Source: an uncultured Kiloniellales bacterium
Lineage (GTDB): Bacteria; Pseudomonadota; Alphaproteobacteria; Kiloniellales; JAKSDN01
Assembly (NCBI GenBank): GCA_947259625.1
Contig: CAMYMY010000139.1
Span: 1-8,345, forward strand
Reading direction: 5' to 3'
DNA length: 8,345 bases
How positions within the stretch are numbered: position 1 is the stretch's first letter; every line of letters starts with the position of its first letter. Positions 6,097 to 8,345 of this stretch are shown here, piece after piece. The translations under genes were made by a program, and so were the position numbers. Below the pieces are notes generated by a model. The model saw only the letters and a list, made by a program, of their open reading frames with translations. It was not told the DNA's origin and ran no database searches.

Positions 6097-6696
6097 ATGA
6101 CCCGACCCAAGACCCTGGTGCAGATTGCCGGACGCGAGGCGGCGCCCTGCCGGCTCGGCGAGTCCGCTCTGGTCATGATCGACTGCCAGAACACCTATAC
6201 GACAGGCGTGATGAGGCTGAGCGGCATCGAAGCGGCCCTCGAGGAGGCCGCGCGCCTGCTGGCCCGGGCGCGCGAGGCCGGCACACCGATCATTCACGTC
6301 GTGCACGACGGGGGGCCGGGTTCGGCCTACGACCTGCGCGAGGAGATCGGCCGGATCGCCGAAGCGGTCGTACCCCTGGGCGAGGAAGCCACGGTGGTCA
6401 AGACCCTCCCGAACGCCTTCGCCAAGACCGATCTGCACGAGCGCTTGCAGGCGCTCGGCAAGACCAACCTGATCGTGGCCGGCTTCATGACCCACATGTG
6501 CGTCAGCTCGACCGTGCGCGCGGGCTTCGACCTGGGCTACCGGAGCACGGTGGTGGGCGCCGCCGCGGCGACCCGCGACCTGCCGGCCGCGGCGGGCGGG
6601 ATCGTGCCGGCCGAGAGCCTGCACGAGGCCAGCCTCGCGGGTCTCGCCGACCTCTTCGCCGTGGTCGTCGACAAAGCCTCGGACCTGCCGGCGTAA
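6097..6696 (+). CDS. cysteine hydrolase, isochorismatase superfamily
   Basis: The start is the ATG at 6097, 6-7 nt after GAGGGAGGC. A longer frame from 5944 has no Shine-Dalgarno and adds a non-homologous leader. The 199-residue protein has the fold's catalytic triad: D29 in ALVMIDCQN, K102 in TVVKTLPNAF, and nucleophile C135 in AGFMTHMCVSSTVRA. Length is normal. Family members hydrolyse isochorismate, nicotinamide, carbamoyl compounds and other amides. The GFMTHMC-type loop is common in the general cysteine-hydrolase subgroup, where the substrate usually cannot be predicted. No signal peptide, so cytoplasmic. The 207-nt spacer upstream contains a possible TATGCT -10 (6050-6055) with a poor CTGGCC -35, so the gene is probably transcribed separately from the OmpA-like gene. 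It converges on mipZ with a 30-nt gap. Confidence 0.9.
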   Translation: MTRPKTLVQIAGREAAPCRLGESALVMIDCQNTYTTGVMRLSGIEAALEEAARLLARAREAGTPIIHVVHDGGPGSAYDLREEIGRIAEAVVPLGEEATVVKTLPNAFAKTDLHERLQALGKTNLIVAGFMTHMCVSSTVRAGFDLGYRSTVVGAAAATRDLPAAAGGIVPAESLHEASLAGLADLFAVVVDKASDLPA

Positions 6697-6708
6697 GCAC
6701 TGCCTGAA

Positions 6709-6736
6709 GCCGTCAATCTGTGGCCGTCAACCCGTG
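6709..6736. repeat. 14-bp tandem duplication across the mipZ stop
   Basis: Two adjacent 14-bp units, GCCGTCAATCTGTG (6709-6722) and GCCGTCAACCCGTG (6723-6736), match at 12 positions; the differences are both T/C. Each unit carries a TCA, which on the minus strand is TGA, so the mipZ stop codon is present twice. It looks like a small slippage duplication at the end of mipZ. Confidence 0.6.
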
Positions 6737-7599
6737 GCGGTCCGCCGCTTGCCGACGCTCGGCTCCTCGGCGAGGCCGATTGATTTCATGAATGCCCAGA
6801 CCTCGTTGCGGGCGGCGGCGTGGCTCTTGTTCCCGAGGCGCCAGCGCGCCGGCTCGCTCAGGTCGAGCACGGTCAGGCCCTGCACGAAGAGTTCGCGGTA
6901 GACCACCCGTTCGCCGAAGCCGGGGGCCAGACGGTAGCCGAGCGAGGGTGCGAGCCGGTCGAGCAGGTGTTCCATCTGGCGGCGGTTGCGCGTTCGCTGA
7001 TGGGACAAACGGTTGCGAGTCACGACCCAGTCGAGCGGCTGGCCCCCGACCATCATGCGCAGGCCCCAGCGATCGAGCACGGCGAGACTGTAGGAACTCG
7101 GCCCGGTAATCGTCTGTCCGTCCGGGCCGATGCGCACCAGCACGTCGAGGTCGAGAAAGCTGTCGTTCAGCGGCGTGACCAGGATGTCCGCCAGGATATG
7201 GCCGAGACGCGAAAGAAAGGTGTCGCTGCCCGGCGTATCGACCACGATGTAGTCCTGGTCGAGCAGCTCCGCGAAGGCCCCGGCGACCTGGGCGGCCTCG
7301 TCCTCCTCGGCGCCGGCCACGCTGCGCTCCACGGAGCTTTCCACCAGCCGGTGCTCGGGCATGCCCAGTATCGCGTCACCCGAGGCCGCCAAGCGCTTGC
7401 GGTTCTCGATGAAGTGAGTGAGCGTCGCCTGGTCGCCGTCCAGGTCGACGCTGCCCACGGTATAGCCACAGCTCATCAGCCCGAAGATGAGATGAATCGC
7501 GGTCGTCGACTTGCCGGACCCGCCCTTCTGGTTGCCCAGCACGACAACTCGCGGGCGTACCGGCTTGCGGAACCAGTCCTGCAGGAAATCCGGTGTCAT
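6727..7599 (-). CDS. mipZ: MipZ-type division-plane positioning ATPase
   Basis: The 290-residue product is a ParA/MinD-superfamily ATPase closest to Caulobacter MipZ. The deviant Walker A is GNQKGGSGKST (residues 22-32), with signature lysine K25 and phosphate-binding K30. VDLDGDQ holds D54, equivalent to Caulobacter D42, needed for hydrolysis. Further MipZ-like landmarks are FIENR near 63-67, the Walker B IVVDTPGSD, VTPLNDSFLDLDVL, SSYSLAVLDRWG, DWVVTRNRL, and VVYRELFVQGLTVLDL towards the C-terminus. A 12-residue N-terminal extension precedes the Caulobacter start. In Caulobacter, MipZ dimers form a gradient from ParB at the poles and inhibit FtsZ, so division occurs at mid-cell; the same role is inferred here. 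The ATG at 7599 has a weak Shine-Dalgarno. A second ParA-like gene lies divergently across a 368-nt spacer; no ParB gene is in the window. Confidence 0.88.
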   Translation of the reverse strand: MTPDFLQDWFRKPVRPRVVVLGNQKGGSGKSTTAIHLIFGLMSCGYTVGSVDLDGDQATLTHFIENRKRLAASGDAILGMPEHRLVESSVERSVAGAEEDEAAQVAGAFAELLDQDYIVVDTPGSDTFLSRLGHILADILVTPLNDSFLDLDVLVRIGPDGQTITGPSSYSLAVLDRWGLRMMVGGQPLDWVVTRNRLSHQRTRNRRQMEHLLDRLAPSLGYRLAPGFGERVVYRELFVQGLTVLDLSEPARWRLGNKSHAAARNEVWAFMKSIGLAEEPSVGKRRTATG

Positions 7600-7967
7600 G
7601 AACGCTCTGCCCGGTTCGTCGCCGGACGGTTCGGGTTGCTTTGCACTGGCCTGGACCTCGACGATTTCATCTCACAATGGCATACCGTCACATCGACGGC
7701 AACAACATATTGCATACCATGCTAGGGCCGTATACTATATCTATGTCATGGAGTCGGCCAGTGACATTATGAGGGGACTTACGTGGGGCGTCAGGCGGTC
7801 ATGGAACCTTGGGACAGTCGCACGACCGATCGATCCTCGGGGACCGGCCACCCATCGAACCGGGTTGGGAATGAGGCTCTTGCCGGCTTGGTCGCTCGCG
7901 GCGAGAGCACTACGGAGCAAACCATCCAACTCCCGGTTTCGGGACGCTTTAAGGAGGTAGAGAGACG
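7600..7967. other. spacer between divergent mipZ and ParA-like genes
   Basis: This 368-nt stretch must contain both promoters. It has an AT-rich core (7701-7770). The 7-mer GCATACC occurs at 7680-7686 and again at 7712-7718, a 32-bp offset (about three helical turns). A CCGTC-ACATC-GACGG inverted repeat lies at 7685-7699. Frames starting at 7769 (63 codons) and 7783 (64 codons) are open up to the ParA-like gene; the latter is listed separately. I see no tRNA or recognisable riboswitch. AAGGAGG at 7951-7957 serves the ParA-like gene. Confidence 0.45.
7710..7738 (+). promoter_or_regulatory. candidate promoter for the ParA-like gene
   Basis: TTGCAT (7710-7715) is 17 nt from TACTAT (7733-7738); the overlapping TATACT (7731-7736) is a 5-of-6 match to the -10 consensus with a 15-nt spacer. 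It is the most promoter-like sequence in the spacer and would leave a leader of more than 200 nt before the ParA-like start. Confidence 0.38.
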
Positions 7968-7977
7968 ATGCAAGTGA
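7783..7977 (+). CDS. possible 64-residue leader ORF before the ParA-like gene
   Basis: The GTG at 7783 lies 6 nt after GAGGGG (7771-7776), which is good Shine-Dalgarno spacing, and the frame runs 64 codons. Its TGA (7975-7977) overlaps an in-frame internal ATG of the ParA-like gene (7977). The product is hydrophilic and basic, has no recognisable domain, and begins MGRQAVMEPWDSR. Against it: about two thirds of third codon positions are G/C, which looks low for this GC-rich DNA, and a competing frame from the ATG at 7769 is also open for 63 codons. It may be a coupled small gene or just open by chance. Confidence 0.22.
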   Translation: MGRQAVMEPWDSRTTDRSSGTGHPSNRVGNEALAGLVARGESTTEQTIQLPVSGRFKEVERRCK

Positions 7978-8345
7978 TGGCATTCGCCGCGCAGAAGGGC
8001 GGCTCGGGCAAGACGACGCTGGCGGCAAACATTGCGGTCGAGGCGGAACGCAGGGGCGATGGCCCCGTAGCCCTGATCGATACCGACCGGCAGGGCAGCC
8101 TGACCGACTGGTGCAGGCAGCGCAGCAACGAAACCCCGATCTTCGTGCAGGCCTCGATGGCCCGGCTCGCCGAGCACATCGAGAAGCTGCGCGAGCAGGG
8201 CATCAAGCTGCTCATCATCGACACGCCGCCGGCCATCACCTCGACCATCGGCCACGCGATCAACGTGGCGGATCTGGTCGTGATCCCGACCCGGCCGAGC
8301 CCGCACGACCTGCGCGCGGCCGGCAAGACGGTCGACATCGCCGAG
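7968..8345 (+). CDS. ParA-family ATPase, N-terminal 126 residues (3' truncated)
   Basis: The frame from the ATG at 7968 stays open to the window end. AAGGAGG lies 10 nt upstream; an ATG at 7977 is possible but too far from that site. The protein starts almost directly at the deviant Walker A, AAQKGGSGKTT, with signature K10 and K15. It continues with the Walker A' block LIDTDRQGSLTDW, Walker B LLIIDTPP near residues 83-90, and VIPTRPSPHDL. No N-terminal helix-turn-helix is present, so it resembles short (type Ib-like or orphan) ParA proteins rather than P1-type ParA. It is also distinct from canonical chromosomal ParA, which usually sits beside parB. The family positions DNA or protein cargo by ATP-driven dimer gradients; the cargo here is unknown, and a partner gene may lie downstream. 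It is divergent from mipZ. Confidence 0.88.
   Translation, partial: MQVMAFAAQKGGSGKTTLAANIAVEAERRGDGPVALIDTDRQGSLTDWCRQRSNETPIFVQASMARLAEHIEKLREQGIKLLIIDTPPAITSTIGHAINVADLVVIPTRPSPHDLRAAGKTVDIAE

Noticed and set aside
6820..7725. Rightward ORF of 301 codons opposite mipZ
   Set aside because: Antisense shadow; the leftward frame encodes an unmistakable Walker ATPase.

Overview
The window looks like chromosomal DNA from a GC-rich, probably free-living alphaproteobacterium, perhaps of the Rhodospirillales or a neighbouring order. The best taxonomic clue is a MipZ-type division-plane ATPase, a family typical of alphaproteobacteria. The OmpA-like lipoprotein, pirin and DUF2238 genes fit the same background. 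No rRNA, tRNA, CRISPR array, phage gene or intact insertion sequence is visible.

Left part (1-2443). The C-terminal part of a membrane transporter resembling the Npt/TLC nucleotide carriers runs rightwards. It meets a leftward two-gene operon tail to tail. That operon encodes a lipoprotein phosphatase with a PTP-type HC-x5-R active site and, 4 nt later, an exported phytase-like beta-propeller. Both products act outside the cytoplasm, so the pair is probably a small envelope phosphoester-cleaving unit.

Middle (2444-4653). A gene-free stretch of 301 nt holds what appears to be one end of a decayed insertion sequence: a terminal-repeat-like outer end abutting the pirin stop codon, a Shine-Dalgarno, and 18 codons resembling an IS630-type transposase start. 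Next come a leftward pirin, a divergent DUF2238/YjdF-type membrane protein, and a convergent 98-residue protein of unknown function.

Right part (4654-8345). A 381-nt divergent spacer with an 11-bp imperfect inverted repeat leads to an OmpA-domain lipoprotein, then a cysteine hydrolase of the isochorismatase superfamily. A leftward mipZ follows. Beyond a 368-nt spacer, a second, divergent ParA-superfamily ATPase is cut by the window end. The spacer between the two ATPases has an AT-rich promoter-like patch, a spaced 7-bp direct repeat and possible small ORFs.

I see no clear new multi-gene defence or mobile system. The points most worth a second look are the divergent mipZ/ParA pair and its spacer, the secreted phosphatase-phytase pair, the IS relic at the pirin stop, and the inverted repeat upstream of the OmpA-like gene.
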